Source: Euglena gracilis
Taxonomy: Eukaryota > Euglenida > Euglenophyceae > Euglenales
NCBI GenBank assembly: GCA_039621445.1
Contig: CP154954.1
Span: 28,175,037 to 28,239,036, forward strand
Direction of reading: 5' to 3'
Length of the DNA stretch: 64,000 nucleotides
Part shown: positions 58,401 to 64,000 of the stretch, piece after piece
Layout: each line of letters begins with the position of its first letter
How positions within the stretch are numbered: position 1 is the first letter of the stretch
The notes under the pieces: generated by a model
The model's database searches: none
Told to the model about the DNA's origin: nothing
Seen by the model: only the letters and a program-made list of their open reading frames with translations
Made by a program: the position numbers and the translations under genes

Positions 58401-58412
58401 GTGGACGATTAG
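34417..58412 (+). CDS. MISATO/DML1-like protein, copy 2 (complete span, ~24 kb)
   Basis: Exons: 34417-34581, 35263-35451, 36130-36218, 36400-36451, 37115-37155, ~37246-37286, 38014-38180, 38384-38536, 39457-39576, 39841-40231, then after a 14.2 kb intron 54459-54618 (APRPYPISPPF), 55559-55600 (FPAHILSSTLDA), 56559-~56680 (LEMPIASHLATTPAIHG) and a terminal exon ending at 58412 (YSLVDEYADG...DEDGVDD, TAG). The 3' exons join in phase (0, 1, 1) and match the family C-terminus: PYPIP-PF, a P-L helix and an acidic tail. One more exon may lie between 56.7 and 58.3 kb. GAT versus GAC in the VYVPLNI exon is synonymous between copies. A +1 frameshift inside 39841-40231 is shared with copy 1, so either the sequence or the model is wrong there. 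The family role is mitochondrial distribution and microtubule organisation; function here is inferred. Confidence 0.65.
34692..35058. mobile_element. C/G-run MITE, copy 2 counterpart
   Basis: Same element as 14016-14389, with ATGGGGTT at 34684-34691 and 35059-35066. C/G runs differ in length. Confidence 0.9.
35500..35864. mobile_element. C/G-run MITE, copy 2 counterpart of 14831-15193
   Basis: TTCCCCAT at 35492-35499 and 35865-35872. Same ends and interior. Confidence 0.88.
39841..40231 (+). CDS. MISATO-like exon with internal +1 frameshift (copy 2)
   Basis: A C-run acceptor (CCCCCCTCAG) ends at 39840. One frame reads VIAAALDTYLLPTRSAG through FCAVPFPARALLPP. The homology then continues in the next frame as VVFPDNASLAAALR through AIVVRGLQQLPLNPPEPK to an AAG/GTGTGC donor. 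Length 391 is one base more than a multiple of three. The switch lies near 40030-40055, in a GC-rich stretch, and is the same in copy 1 (near 19370). Confidence 0.6.
43251..43522. mobile_element. C/G-run MITE, short family
   Basis: Ends CAGGCTGTTTTTAAGG and AAAAAAACAGCCTG. Flanks ATCCGTAG (43243-43250) and ATCTGTAG (43523-43530). Contains GCCTGGGCAGGC palindromes. Related to the composite at 7822-8823. Confidence 0.85.
43531..43970. mobile_element. C/G-run MITE, same family as 4817-5258
   Basis: Ends CAGGCTTTTGCTTAAGG and CTTTAAACAAAAGCCTG. Flanks ATCTGTAG (43523-43530) and ATCCGTAG (43971-43978). Its left flank is also the right target duplication of the element at 43251-43522. Confidence 0.85.
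48613..48889. mobile_element. C/G-run MITE, unit 2 counterpart of 43251-43522
   Basis: Flanks ATCCGTAG (48605-48612) and ATCTGTAG (48890-48897). Same ends as 43251-43522. Confidence 0.85.
48898..49329. mobile_element. C/G-run MITE, unit 2 counterpart of 43531-43970
   Basis: Flanks ATCTGTAG (48890-48897) and ATCCGTAG (49330-49337). Same ends as 43531-43970. Confidence 0.85.
51357..51611. mobile_element. C/G-run MITE with 8-bp TSD and preserved empty site
   Basis: Bounded by ATCTGGAT at 51349-51356 and 51612-51619. Left end CAGGGATTTTTTTAAG, right end CTTAAAAAAACCCCTG (near-perfect inverted repeats). The interior has C-run/G-run palindromes and a GGCGCCGCAC arm. The orthologous position in unit 1 (45988-45995) has one ATCTGGAT and no insertion. 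No ORF of interest, so it is non-autonomous. 8-bp duplications with CAGGG ends fit hAT-type transposition. Confidence 0.9.
51664..52833. repeat. 5.36 kb tandem unit 3, truncated
   Basis: Repeats the first ~1.17 kb of the unit and then stops abruptly near 52833, where GATTGTGATGAAGGAC is followed by unrelated CpG-rich DNA. Confidence 0.85.
52833..53780. other. CpG-rich island with inverted 12-mers
   Basis: GC- and CpG-rich sequence with sharp edges between the 5.36 kb repeat and AT-rich DNA. GCGCACCTGCGC or its complement occurs near 52868, 53312, 53566, 53597, 53631 and 53664. A perfect 19-bp inverted repeat lies at 53561-53579 and 53626-53644. ORFs are open here in several frames, as expected for such composition, and none is supported. 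Confidence 0.6.
54459..54618 (+). CDS. MISATO-like 3' exon
   Basis: The acceptor CCCCTCGCAG ends at 54458 and the donor G/GTCCAA follows 54618. The exon is 160 nt, phase 0 to 1. It reads DRFARRRGSLPHLRSEEE ... LHSLVYAAPRPYPISPPF. GC-rich codon use matches the 39841-40231 exon and contrasts with the AT-rich flanks. The next exon (55559) begins in the matching phase. Confidence 0.6.
55559..55600 (+). CDS. MISATO-like 42-nt microexon
   Basis: Acceptor CCCGGCAG and donor AAGG/GTGTGC bound a 14-codon exon reading FPAHILSSTLDAK. Both phases (1 to 1) fit the neighbours 54459-54618 and 56559. It matches the FPxxFS-LDxxG segment of the family C-terminus. Confidence 0.45.
56559..56680 (+). CDS. MISATO-like 3' exon
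   Basis: The acceptor CCGGGGGCAG ends at 56558. The exon reads LEMPIASHLATTPAIHG, then HLRSMAESFSTANHRLL, aligning with the P-V-x-x-L-x-x-S-x-x-L-x-x-x-L-x-x-L helix near the C-terminus of MISATO proteins. The donor is uncertain (G/GTCGTG near 56681). Confidence 0.5.
57214..57525. mobile_element. C/G-run MITE, TSD GTTGGGAC
   Basis: Flanked by GTTGGGAC at 57206-57213 and 57526-57533. Ends CAGTCATTTTTTTAAGC and TAAAAAAAATTGTATG. The interior matches 14831-15193 (GTGACTGACTGGTTTTT, GGCCTAAAGTGACTGG), so this is an independent insertion of the same family. Confidence 0.88.
58309..58412 (+). CDS. probable MISATO-like terminal exon
   Basis: After an acceptor in TTTTTTCGTGAG (58308) the frame reads AGHPLEPNTLYSLVDEYADG, then an acidic SEDEDGVDD and TAG. 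A short LxxLxDEY segment followed by an acidic end is typical of DML1/MISATO C-termini. This is inference. It could be the last exon of another gene. Confidence 0.4.
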
Positions 58413-58683
58413 TGCGCAGAAAGTTTTCCCTCGACGTTTGACTTGTTCAGTGTGATTTCTCCAGGCTTTTTGCTTTCTTTTAGGATTTTCTTTCAAGGAA
58501 CCCACAACCGGAGCGAAATTTGAAAGTCGAGTTTTGGGTGGATGGGGGAAGGCAGACGCACGTGCACGCAGAAGGCTGAGGGGGCACCGCTGCCCAACAC
58601 CTGTCCTGCCCACCCCGAGGGGGTGACTGGCTGATTTTTTTGGCACTCCCAGGAAGGACGCTGAGGGCGAAGCAACAGAGGGG

Positions 58684-61600
58684 TTAGGTCCTGCTTCTTT
58701 TGCCGGCGTGTTGGTTGTTTTTTGGCGGGGTCCCGGACTCCCACGGCACGGGAAGGGACCAAGAGGGCGAGGCGCAAGAAGATGGTGAGTGGTCTTTCTT
58801 ACCGCGCGTTTGTTGCCGGAGTTTGCGGAGGGGTCCCCTGTCCAGACACCTCGAACTCCGCACTTTGCCATTTTCGGACTCCCACGACAGAGGAAGGGGG
58901 AGGAAGGGACCAAGAGGGCGAAGCACAAGAAGATGGTGAGGTCCTGCTTTCCTTGCCGGCTGTTCTGTTCTGGTGTGTTTGTGCGTGCGCGGGGGGTGCT
59001 TCTTACTGCGCCTTTGTTGCCGGAGTTGGCGAAGATGAGGCCTCGTCCGACACCTTGGCGAAGTGGAACCGTCGTGGCCCCGCCCCCCCCTCACGCATGG
59101 TTGCTTGCTGGGGGGCCCCCCCCTCGATGGGGATGGTGGTCTCTTTCTGGTGTTTTTCCGGGTGGGTGGTTGGGGCTGCTTGGTCGGGGGTCCCCTTTCT
59201 GGTTGGGATGTTTTTCTTTTTCCGCTGATTTTTTGGGTGGGGGGGTTGGGCTCACCATCTTCTTGTGCTTCGCCCTCTTGGTCCCTTCCTCCCCCTTCCT
59301 CTGTCGTGGGAGTCCGAGACCATTCGGGCTCCGCACTGCGAGATGGTGAGGTACTGTGCACCCCCCTTTGGGCCATAATATTTTGAATTTTTGAAACGAC
59401 ACCCAGTCGCAAATAGTGAGCTTGGAAGGCCCCAAAATTTTTCCACTGACCCAGCTGCTGGACTTCTTCCACTTGTAAACCCGCATTTTTCCACCATAAA
59501 ACCCCAGCCCCTCTGGTGCTGTGGGGTTTCCAGTGGGTGGTGTCCACCCCCCCCTCTTGCAGAATTTCTTTGGTAAGGGAATTCACTCTTTCTGATGTCA
59601 AAGGTCGTTTACCATCCAAAGACCATAACAAATTATTTTTGTGCCCAACCATGTGGGCTGTCCTTTCCACATACTCTTTCAATAGGTGCCAGGGGCTGAT
59701 GAGGGGGGTGTGTGGTAAATTCAAAACTTCCTCCCATCTTGGGAATTGCCACCCTTTTCTTTGCAATAAAATGAAATTTTTTTCTCCCACGAAACTGATT
59801 TTTCGCTGTGTCCTGGCTAAATCAACCCCCCTGTGGAGGGCCAAAAGCCTCCAACAAATGATGAGTCTGTTTCTGAGCTCTTTCACAGAGAGTTCTGAGA
59901 GGGGTCTTGATTGTTTGATGATGTTGTTTAGAAAATCAGTAGGGTCCCAGAAATGGGCATACTTGCAGACATTGGAATTCCATTTCCTTTTCAATGGAGA
60001 CAAAAGAGGGGAAAACCTCAATGACCCAAACCCTGGGAGTAATAAAACTGCTGCATATGCATTGCGTGCAGTGTTGAGGCTGTGGGCAGCCAAATCAAGG
60101 ATGGCCTCGGCCATCTTGTGGACTGTGCAGTCCTGCAGGGGCACCCCTTTGTGCGACAATTGGCCCACCAATGTCCTGAAGGCTGAATCATATCTCTTGA
60201 CATTTCCCAGATTTTTTATGTAAGTGTCGATACTGGACATCGAAACTTCCTGGGATTGTAATATTTGCCTGACACAATCAAGCAGGCCAATTTCCACCTT
60301 GGGGGGGGCATCTCCTCCCCCCAGCAGTTGGTGAATAGACCCCATTGGGGGGGTACCAACAAAACTTTGCTGCTGCCTGGCTTTCTGATTGCCATTAATT
60401 GGCGCCACCATGATGTTGAAGCCCAGTGGGGTACGATCAACAGACAAGTCAGGTCTGGGTTTACCATTAATCTCTGAACCCATTGGGGAATGATGCTCCA
60501 GGGGGGGTTTGCATAAACTGGGGGGAGCCCCCTCAAATCTGCCTTCAAGGCATCCACCAGCAAAGCCCCTTGGTGGGGGTACCGACAAACAAACTTGGGG
60601 AATTTTTTGTTGCTGGGTGTGCAAAACATGTCCTCCTCTGGGGTAATGTCCTGTCTGAAAAATTTCAGAATTTGGTGAAAGAGATGTAGGTTTTGGGTAT
60701 AATCCCCTGGGTCCTTTTGCTCCCTGGTCAGGGAGTCTGCCAATTGCTCTTTTGTGGGAACCCAAACCACCTGCAAATTGATTTGCTTTTCTAGGCAATG
60801 ATACAGCAGGGGTTTTAAAATGGAATTTAGGTAGGGCTTTTTGCCTCCCCATTTTGTTAGATAACTTACAGCCACTTGGCTGTCCACATGAAGCATTATG
60901 GTTTGTTTTGGCTTTGCCAGACTTTTTACTGTCTCCACTGCTGACATCAATTCTTTTTGGTTGATGTGAAGGATGTGCAGGTCCCTCCAAAAATCCTGCA
61001 CTTTTTGGCCTGAGTTTTTGTCCAGCCCCCCCCACTGCCAGGTGCTGCTGTCTGAAAACAGATCCTGAGAGGCCTGGGATTGAAAGGCTCTGCCCACACC
61101 TGGCTGCAAAAACGCTTTTAACTCCACAATTTGATCTTTGACCCCCTGGGGAATGGTCAGGGTGTGGTCCCAACCCCACTTTGTGTGTAAATCCACCATT
61201 TTGCAAAGTTGATCTGTCAGAATTCTGAGAAATGGCATGGAAACTAAATAGCTTCTGACCTGCCCCACAATAGAGCTGAGTTTTCTGCAGCTCATTTTTT
61301 GTGCTGTGAGCACTTTTCCCAGCTCCTTTCTTAAGGATTTTAGTTTTTCCTGTGGGATTTCCAGCTGGCCCTTTTTCAAATTGACCCACTGGCCCAAATG
61401 TTTTATCTCCTGTGTGGGTTCCAGACAGGATTTGGGGAGGTTTAATCTGAAACCTGCCAATAAAAGGTCCTGCTTTATTTCTGCCAAATGTTGGGCTGCA
61501 GTCTTTTTGCTGGGGGCTAACAGCAAAATGTCGTCTAGGTAGATGAAAACTACCTTTCCCTCCTTTCTCCACTTCCTTTCCCAGACTCTCATGAGAGTCA

Positions 61601-63213
61601 TAAACTTTTGTGGCAGGCTGCTGATGCCAAAACATGCAGCTTGAAACTGCCAAGTTTCCCCCCCCACTTGCATGCAGACATGTTTTTCCAGGCTGCTGTG
61701 CAGTTTTAGGTGAAAATAAGCATCTTTCAGATTTATTTTTCCACAGAACCATCCTTTTCTTAGGTATGGGAAAATGTTTCCCATGTGTTCCAGTCTGAAC
61801 TTCTGGGGGGTGAAGTGGAGATTTAACTGTCGACAATCTGAGATTAATTTCTTTTTTGTCTTTTCCCCCTCTTTTTTGGAAAGGATGAAATAAGGGACAA
61901 AATGTTTTGCCTCCTCTGGGGGGATTTGCCTGGTTGCCCCTGCACATTCGTATTCCCTCAGAATTTTTTGGGCAGTCATTATTTCTTGGGGTGTCTTGAA
62001 GGGAACTTTTAATGACATCTGAGGGGGGAGGGGGAGATCTGCCATAACCCCTTCCCTTATCAGGTTTAATACCTCTCTGCTGGCTCCTGCCTTGACCCAA
62101 TGGGGGATACTGGCCTGCAGGGCCTTGTAGGGGGGCACCCCTGGGTGTAATGTACCTGGGGATTCCACAGGCCCCATCACAGGGGTCCTTCCCCTGGGCT
62201 GCCCCATCACTGGGGGCCCCTCTGGGTGCCCCATCACTGGGGCTGCAGCTGGCCCTGCCATAGGGCTTTCCAAAGACAGGCTTTCCCCCTGTTTTGGAAT
62301 GATGGGGGAAGGTCTGTGGTGGGGTGGTACATATAATGCTGGGCTGATTATCTTCTGGGGGGGGCCTGCCTGAGCCAATCTTGGGCCTCCCCCCCAAGGG
62401 CTGATGTGGTCTTGATGGTTTTGGCCACCACTTGCCTTCAGGGCCCTTGGGCCTCCAGAGGCACTCAGGCCTGCTTGGCCCCCATTGGCCTTTTCTCCAG
62501 GACTTCTCTGTCCATTTGCCTCCATCTGGCTGCCAGTGGCACACAGGCCTGCTTGGCCTCCATTGGCCTTCTTTCCAGGACTTTCTCTTCTCTGTCCTTC
62601 TGGGTTCCCAGTATAGGCCACCATGGCCTGTGTTTGGCATTGGCTTGCTGCTCCTGGGAGGTTTGTGTCTGAAATTGCTGGGGGAAAAGTTGGACATACC
62701 TTTTCCCAATGGGATCTCTCCAGGCTGGGGTACTGGCTGCCATAGCCTTGCCCCTGGGCCCACTGCCCTCTTGAATAATGGCTGCCAGAGCCTTGATTCT
62801 GGGCCCCAGGCCCTGTTGAATGATGGCTGCCATAGCCTTGATTTCGATTTGAATCCTTTGGATTTCTGATCTCCCTTGAGAGGCTGCCATAGCCTTTGCT
62901 TCTTCCCCTGGAAGGGGAGGAACTGAGAAAAAGGGGTGGAGTCTGTTGGACCTGTGATGGTAGTCTCCCTGTGTCTCTTCCTGACCACAGTTGTCCATGG
63001 TCCATGGCCATCATTTTGAGTGGGGGAGTCTGAAATCTTTGATTTGCTGGGGGGTGGGGGGGTTGCGATGGCCACGGACTGACGTGCTGCTGCCGCCTCA
63101 TCTCCTTCTGCAGCTGCTGCTGTGACTTCACCTTCCCCAGCTTCAGTTGACTTCTTGGAAGTTCTTTGCAGTTCTTCTTGAAATTCAGAGTTTCTTTGAA
63201 ATTCATTCTTCAT
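58684..63213 (-). CDS. DIRS-type retrotransposon ORF with tyrosine recombinase
   Basis: 1509 codons from ATG at 63213. The N-terminal ~350 residues are charged and repetitive (RLWQP repeats), Gag-like. The middle ~650 residues are open but overlap the RT frame. The C-terminal part from ~60290 reads as a tyrosine recombinase: SIDTYIKNLGNVKRYDSAF N-terminal helices, an arginine in LALHRGVDLAR, the HSTRGAG box near 59500-59520 and the LGQWKNFGAFQAHYLR end with the nucleophile tyrosine near 59415. After that an Arg/Pro/Lys-rich tail of ~230 residues runs through 66-bp inverted repeats. Known: DIRS-group elements integrate by tyrosine recombinase instead of integrase. Which part of the overlap is translated in this frame is unknown. 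Confidence 0.8.
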   Translation of the reverse strand: MKNEFQRNSEFQEELQRTSKKSTEAGEGEVTAAAAEGDEAAAARQSVAIATPPPPSKSKISDSPTQNDGHGPWTTVVRKRHRETTITGPTDSTPFSQFLPFQGKKQRLWQPLKGDQKSKGFKSKSRLWQPSFNRAWGPESRLWQPLFKRAVGPGARLWQPVPQPGEIPLGKGMSNFSPSNFRHKPPRSSKPMPNTGHGGLYWEPRRTEKRKSWKEGQWRPSRPVCHWQPDGGKWTEKSWRKGQWGPSRPECLWRPKGPEGKWWPKPSRPHQPLGGRPKIGSGRPPPEDNQPSIICTTPPQTFPHHSKTGGKPVFGKPYGRASCSPSDGAPRGAPSDGAAQGKDPCDGACGIPRYITPRGAPLQGPAGQYPPLGQGRSQQRGIKPDKGRGYGRSPPPPSDVIKSSLQDTPRNNDCPKNSEGIRMCRGNQANPPRGGKTFCPLFHPFQKRGGKDKKEINLRLSTVKSPLHPPEVQTGTHGKHFPIPKKRMVLWKNKSERCLFSPKTAQQPGKTCLHASGGGNLAVSSCMFWHQQPATKVYDSHESLGKEVEKGGKGSFHLPRRHFAVSPQQKDCSPTFGRNKAGPFIGRFQIKPPQILSGTHTGDKTFGPVGQFEKGPAGNPTGKTKILKKGAGKSAHSTKNELQKTQLYCGAGQKLFSFHAISQNSDRSTLQNGGFTHKVGLGPHPDHSPGGQRSNCGVKSVFAARCGQSLSIPGLSGSVFRQQHLAVGGAGQKLRPKSAGFLEGPAHPSHQPKRIDVSSGDSKKSGKAKTNHNASCGQPSGCKLSNKMGRQKALPKFHFKTPAVSLPRKANQFAGGLGSHKRAIGRLPDQGAKGPRGLYPKPTSLSPNSEIFQTGHYPRGGHVLHTQQQKIPQVCLSVPPPRGFAGGCLEGRFEGAPPSLCKPPLEHHSPMGSEINGKPRPDLSVDRTPLGFNIMVAPINGNQKARQQQSFVGTPPMGSIHQLLGGGDAPPKVEIGLLDCVRQILQSQEVSMSSIDTYIKNLGNVKRYDSAFRTLVGQLSHKGVPLQDCTVHKMAEAILDLAAHSLNTARNAYAAVLLLPGFGSLRFSPLLSPLKRKWNSNVCKYAHFWDPTDFLNNIIKQSRPLSELSVKELRNRLIICWRLLALHRGVDLARTQRKISFVGEKNFILLQRKGWQFPRWEEVLNLPHTPLISPWHLLKEYVERTAHMVGHKNNLLWSLDGKRPLTSERVNSLTKEILQEGGVDTTHWKPHSTRGAGVLWWKNAGLQVEEVQQLGQWKNFGAFQAHYLRLGVVSKIQNIMAQRGVHSTSPSRSAEPEWSRTPTTEEGGGRDQEGEAQEDGEPNPPTQKISGKRKTSQPERGPPTKQPQPPTRKNTRKRPPSPSRGGPPSKQPCVRGGRGHDGSTSPRCRTRPHLRQLRQQRRSKKHPPRTHKHTRTEQPARKAGPHHLLVLRPLGPFLPLPLSWESENGKVRSSRCLDRGPLRKLRQQTRGKKDHSPSSCASPSWSLPVPWESGTPPKNNQHAGKRSRT
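58875..59316. repeat. perfect 66-bp inverted repeat in retrotransposon 3' region
   Basis: Arm 58875-58940 is the exact complement of arm 59251-59316, separated by 310 bases. A diverged direct copy of the first arm lies at ~58737-58792. The arms are inside the 3' tail of the recombinase ORF. DIRS elements are known to end in inverted repeats with internal complementary regions, so this may belong to the element's terminal machinery. Confidence 0.85.
60216..63206 (-). CDS. DIRS-type reverse transcriptase / RNase H ORF
   Basis: 996 codons, in the +1 frame relative to the 1509-codon ORF and wholly overlapping it. RT begins around HFVPYFILSKKEG. Motifs: INLKDAYFHLKLH, FGISSLPQKF and YLDDILLLAPSK (catalytic DD at ~61530-61541). 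RNase H follows: FSDSSTWQWGG, INQKELMSA, LHVDSQVAVSYL and QLADSLTRE. A downstream segment with VYANPPWSIIPQW and LLIVPHWASTSWW corresponds to the methyltransferase-like region found after RNase H in DIRS elements. All key acidic residues are present, so the RT looks intact. Its N-terminal 350 residues have GYGS repeats and may not be translated if Gag uses the other frame. Confidence 0.85.
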   Translation of the reverse strand: MNFKETLNFKKNCKELPRSQLKLGKVKSQQQLQKEMRRQQHVSPWPSQPPHPPANQRFQTPPLKMMAMDHGQLWSGRDTGRLPSQVQQTPPLFLSSSPSRGRSKGYGSLSREIRNPKDSNRNQGYGSHHSTGPGAQNQGSGSHYSRGQWAQGQGYGSQYPSLERSHWEKVCPTFPPAISDTNLPGAASQCQTQAMVAYTGNPEGQRRESPGKKANGGQAGLCATGSQMEANGQRSPGEKANGGQAGLSASGGPRALKASGGQNHQDHISPWGGGPRLAQAGPPQKIISPALYVPPHHRPSPIIPKQGESLSLESPMAGPAAAPVMGHPEGPPVMGQPRGRTPVMGPVESPGTLHPGVPPYKALQASIPHWVKAGASREVLNLIREGVMADLPLPPQMSLKVPFKTPQEIMTAQKILREYECAGATRQIPPEEAKHFVPYFILSKKEGEKTKKKLISDCRQLNLHFTPQKFRLEHMGNIFPYLRKGWFCGKINLKDAYFHLKLHSSLEKHVCMQVGGETWQFQAACFGISSLPQKFMTLMRVWERKWRKEGKVVFIYLDDILLLAPSKKTAAQHLAEIKQDLLLAGFRLNLPKSCLEPTQEIKHLGQWVNLKKGQLEIPQEKLKSLRKELGKVLTAQKMSCRKLSSIVGQVRSYLVSMPFLRILTDQLCKMVDLHTKWGWDHTLTIPQGVKDQIVELKAFLQPGVGRAFQSQASQDLFSDSSTWQWGGLDKNSGQKVQDFWRDLHILHINQKELMSAVETVKSLAKPKQTIMLHVDSQVAVSYLTKWGGKKPYLNSILKPLLYHCLEKQINLQVVWVPTKEQLADSLTREQKDPGDYTQNLHLFHQILKFFRQDITPEEDMFCTPSNKKFPKFVCRYPHQGALLVDALKADLRGLPPVYANPPWSIIPQWVQRLMVNPDLTCLLIVPHWASTSWWRQLMAIRKPGSSKVLLVPPQWGLFTNCWGEEMPPPRWKLACLIVSGKYYNPRKFRCPVSTLT
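62458..62905. repeat. imperfect tandem repeats in the Gag-like region
   Basis: A ~75-bp unit (CAGGCCTGCTTGGCC...TTCCAGGACTT) occurs twice at 62465-62585. A ~57-bp unit (GGCTGCCATAGCCTTG) occurs about four times at 62730-62900. They encode RLWQP repeats in the long frame and GYGS repeats in the RT frame. Confidence 0.7.
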
Positions 63214-63602
63214 GGAAGTCCTTTGTTGATATCTGTGTTTCTGTTCTTTGAATTTCTTGTTCCAGTTGAACTCGAGGCGTTGAATTCTTCCTTCAGGAAG
63301 TTGAAGTTCCGAAGAAAGTTCGGTCCACCAGTTGGTAAAAGTATTGGTTCTCGGGAAGGTAGTACTCCTCGAAAAGCAATTCCACTTGAACTCGTAGCAG
63401 TAAAACTCTTTCTCCTTGAGGTCGAAGGGCAGAATTAGGATCAGCCAACTCCAGCCCGAGGTCTGATGGCACGGACCTCTGGGCTGACGAACAGATGGAG
63501 GAGGAACTGATCACCCCTGTAGCCCCTGCCCATCCGTCTTTCTGGTCGGTACCCGGAAAATTTTTTTATTCCCCCACTCCCCGCACCAAATTTTTACTTA
63601 GA

Positions 63603-64000
63603 ATGTTGAGCAAAGTAAGCAAAGGGTCATGGGACAGTTGGCCCGACAACAATTTTACACCCGACCCTTTGCTTTGCGTACCCCCCATTAAACTTTTGGT
63701 CCAACTGAAAATCGATACTCAAAATTTCCGTGAACAAGCCAAAAATTTATTCGACACATGGTGTCGAATCCCCCTTCTTTTCCGCAAAGGACTTATACCC
63801 ACCCCCCTGTTGGCTCATGCCAAGAAGCCCATCAAAATTATGACCGCTGACAATAGCCCCACGTGCGGTGGCGACTTGGAATGCATTTTGGACATAGTTC
63901 TTCCCATTATCCTGAAGCACCACACACACACACACACACACCACAATTCCCAAATTTCTGGTACTTGGGCATTCGAGGCGAATACCGCCTGTCAGATTTC
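63603..64000 (+). CDS. unidentified ORF running off the window
   Basis: From ATG at 63603 the frame stays open for 132 codons to the window end, reading MLSKVSKGSWDSWPDNNF, LKIDTQNFREQAKNLFDTW and TADNSPTCGGDLECILD. It crosses a CA microsatellite (63919-63941) as alternating His/Thr. I do not recognise it. It is opposite in strand to the DIRS element and could be an adjacent element's ORF or a chance reading. Confidence 0.3.
   Translation, partial: MLSKVSKGSWDSWPDNNFTPDPLLCVPPIKLLVQLKIDTQNFREQAKNLFDTWCRIPLLFRKGLIPTPLLAHAKKPIKIMTADNSPTCGGDLECILDIVLPIILKHHTHTHTHHNSQISGTWAFEANTACQI
63749..63769. other. 21-nt palindrome
   Basis: ATTCGACAC, ATG, GTGTCGAAT: perfect 9-bp arms. A second inverted repeat (AAGCAAAGGGTC at 63617-63628, complement at 63663-63674) lies just upstream. 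Confidence 0.7.
63919..63941. repeat. (AC)n microsatellite
   Basis: Uninterrupted AC/CA dinucleotide run. Confidence 0.95.

Noticed and set aside
63747-63953. Minus-strand ORF beginning MGIVVCVCVCVV
   Set aside because: Its start is the translation of the AC microsatellite. The remainder overlaps a longer + strand frame.
1-64000. Bacterial features: CRISPR arrays, operons, Shine-Dalgarno sites, rRNA
   Set aside because: Genes are split by spliceosomal introns, no spaced direct-repeat array with unique spacers is present, and no rRNA signature was seen.

Overview
This window is intron-rich, gene-poor nuclear DNA from an unidentified eukaryote, most likely a large-genome protist or alga. The standard code fits, introns are GT-AG, and the region is packed with C-run/G-run palindromes. 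I cannot name the species from sequence alone.

Layout. (1) Positions ~134-20697 and 20711-41365 are two near-identical ~20.67 kb copies in tandem, joined exactly at a 13-base N gap (20698-20710). Each copy carries, on the + strand, an Enhancer-of-polycomb-like gene (EPL1 family; NuA4/TIP60 acetyltransferase scaffold) followed by a MISATO/DML1-like gene (tubulin-related mitochondrial/spindle protein). Both genes are split into many short exons. Homology at exon level, matching splice phases and synonymous differences between copies support the models. In copy 1 the MISATO gene is cut by the gap. In copy 2 it continues to ~58.4 kb. (2) Positions 40684-52833 hold two full copies and one partial copy of a ~5.36 kb unit, all inside one ~14.2 kb MISATO intron (40232-54458). 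(3) Positions 52833-53780 are an abrupt CpG-rich island. (4) Positions 54459-58412 hold the 3' MISATO exons. (5) Positions 58684-63213 (- strand) are a tyrosine-recombinase retrotransposon of DIRS type (RT, RNase H, methyltransferase-like segment, YR) with two overlapping ~1000-codon open frames. (6) The last 400 bases hold an unidentified + strand ORF running off the window.

The main discovery candidate is a superfamily of short non-autonomous elements (about 160-460 bp, composites to 1 kb). They make up much of the intron sequence. They begin CAG or CAT and end CTG or ATG. Most have a subterminal T-rich TTAAG motif, contain runs of C facing runs of G plus GGCGC-NNN-GCGCC hairpins, and are flanked by 8-bp target-site duplications. 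One insertion (51357-51611) has its pre-insertion empty site preserved in the neighbouring 5.36 kb unit (45988-45995), which is direct evidence of mobility. The 8-bp duplications and CAGGG-type ends point to hAT-like transposition. No transposase is visible here.

The 20.67 kb duplication may be an assembly artefact (two haplotypes placed end to end). Stretches not listed as exons or elements are intronic or intergenic DNA in which I see only T-rich or C/G-run sequence and short ORFs without support.
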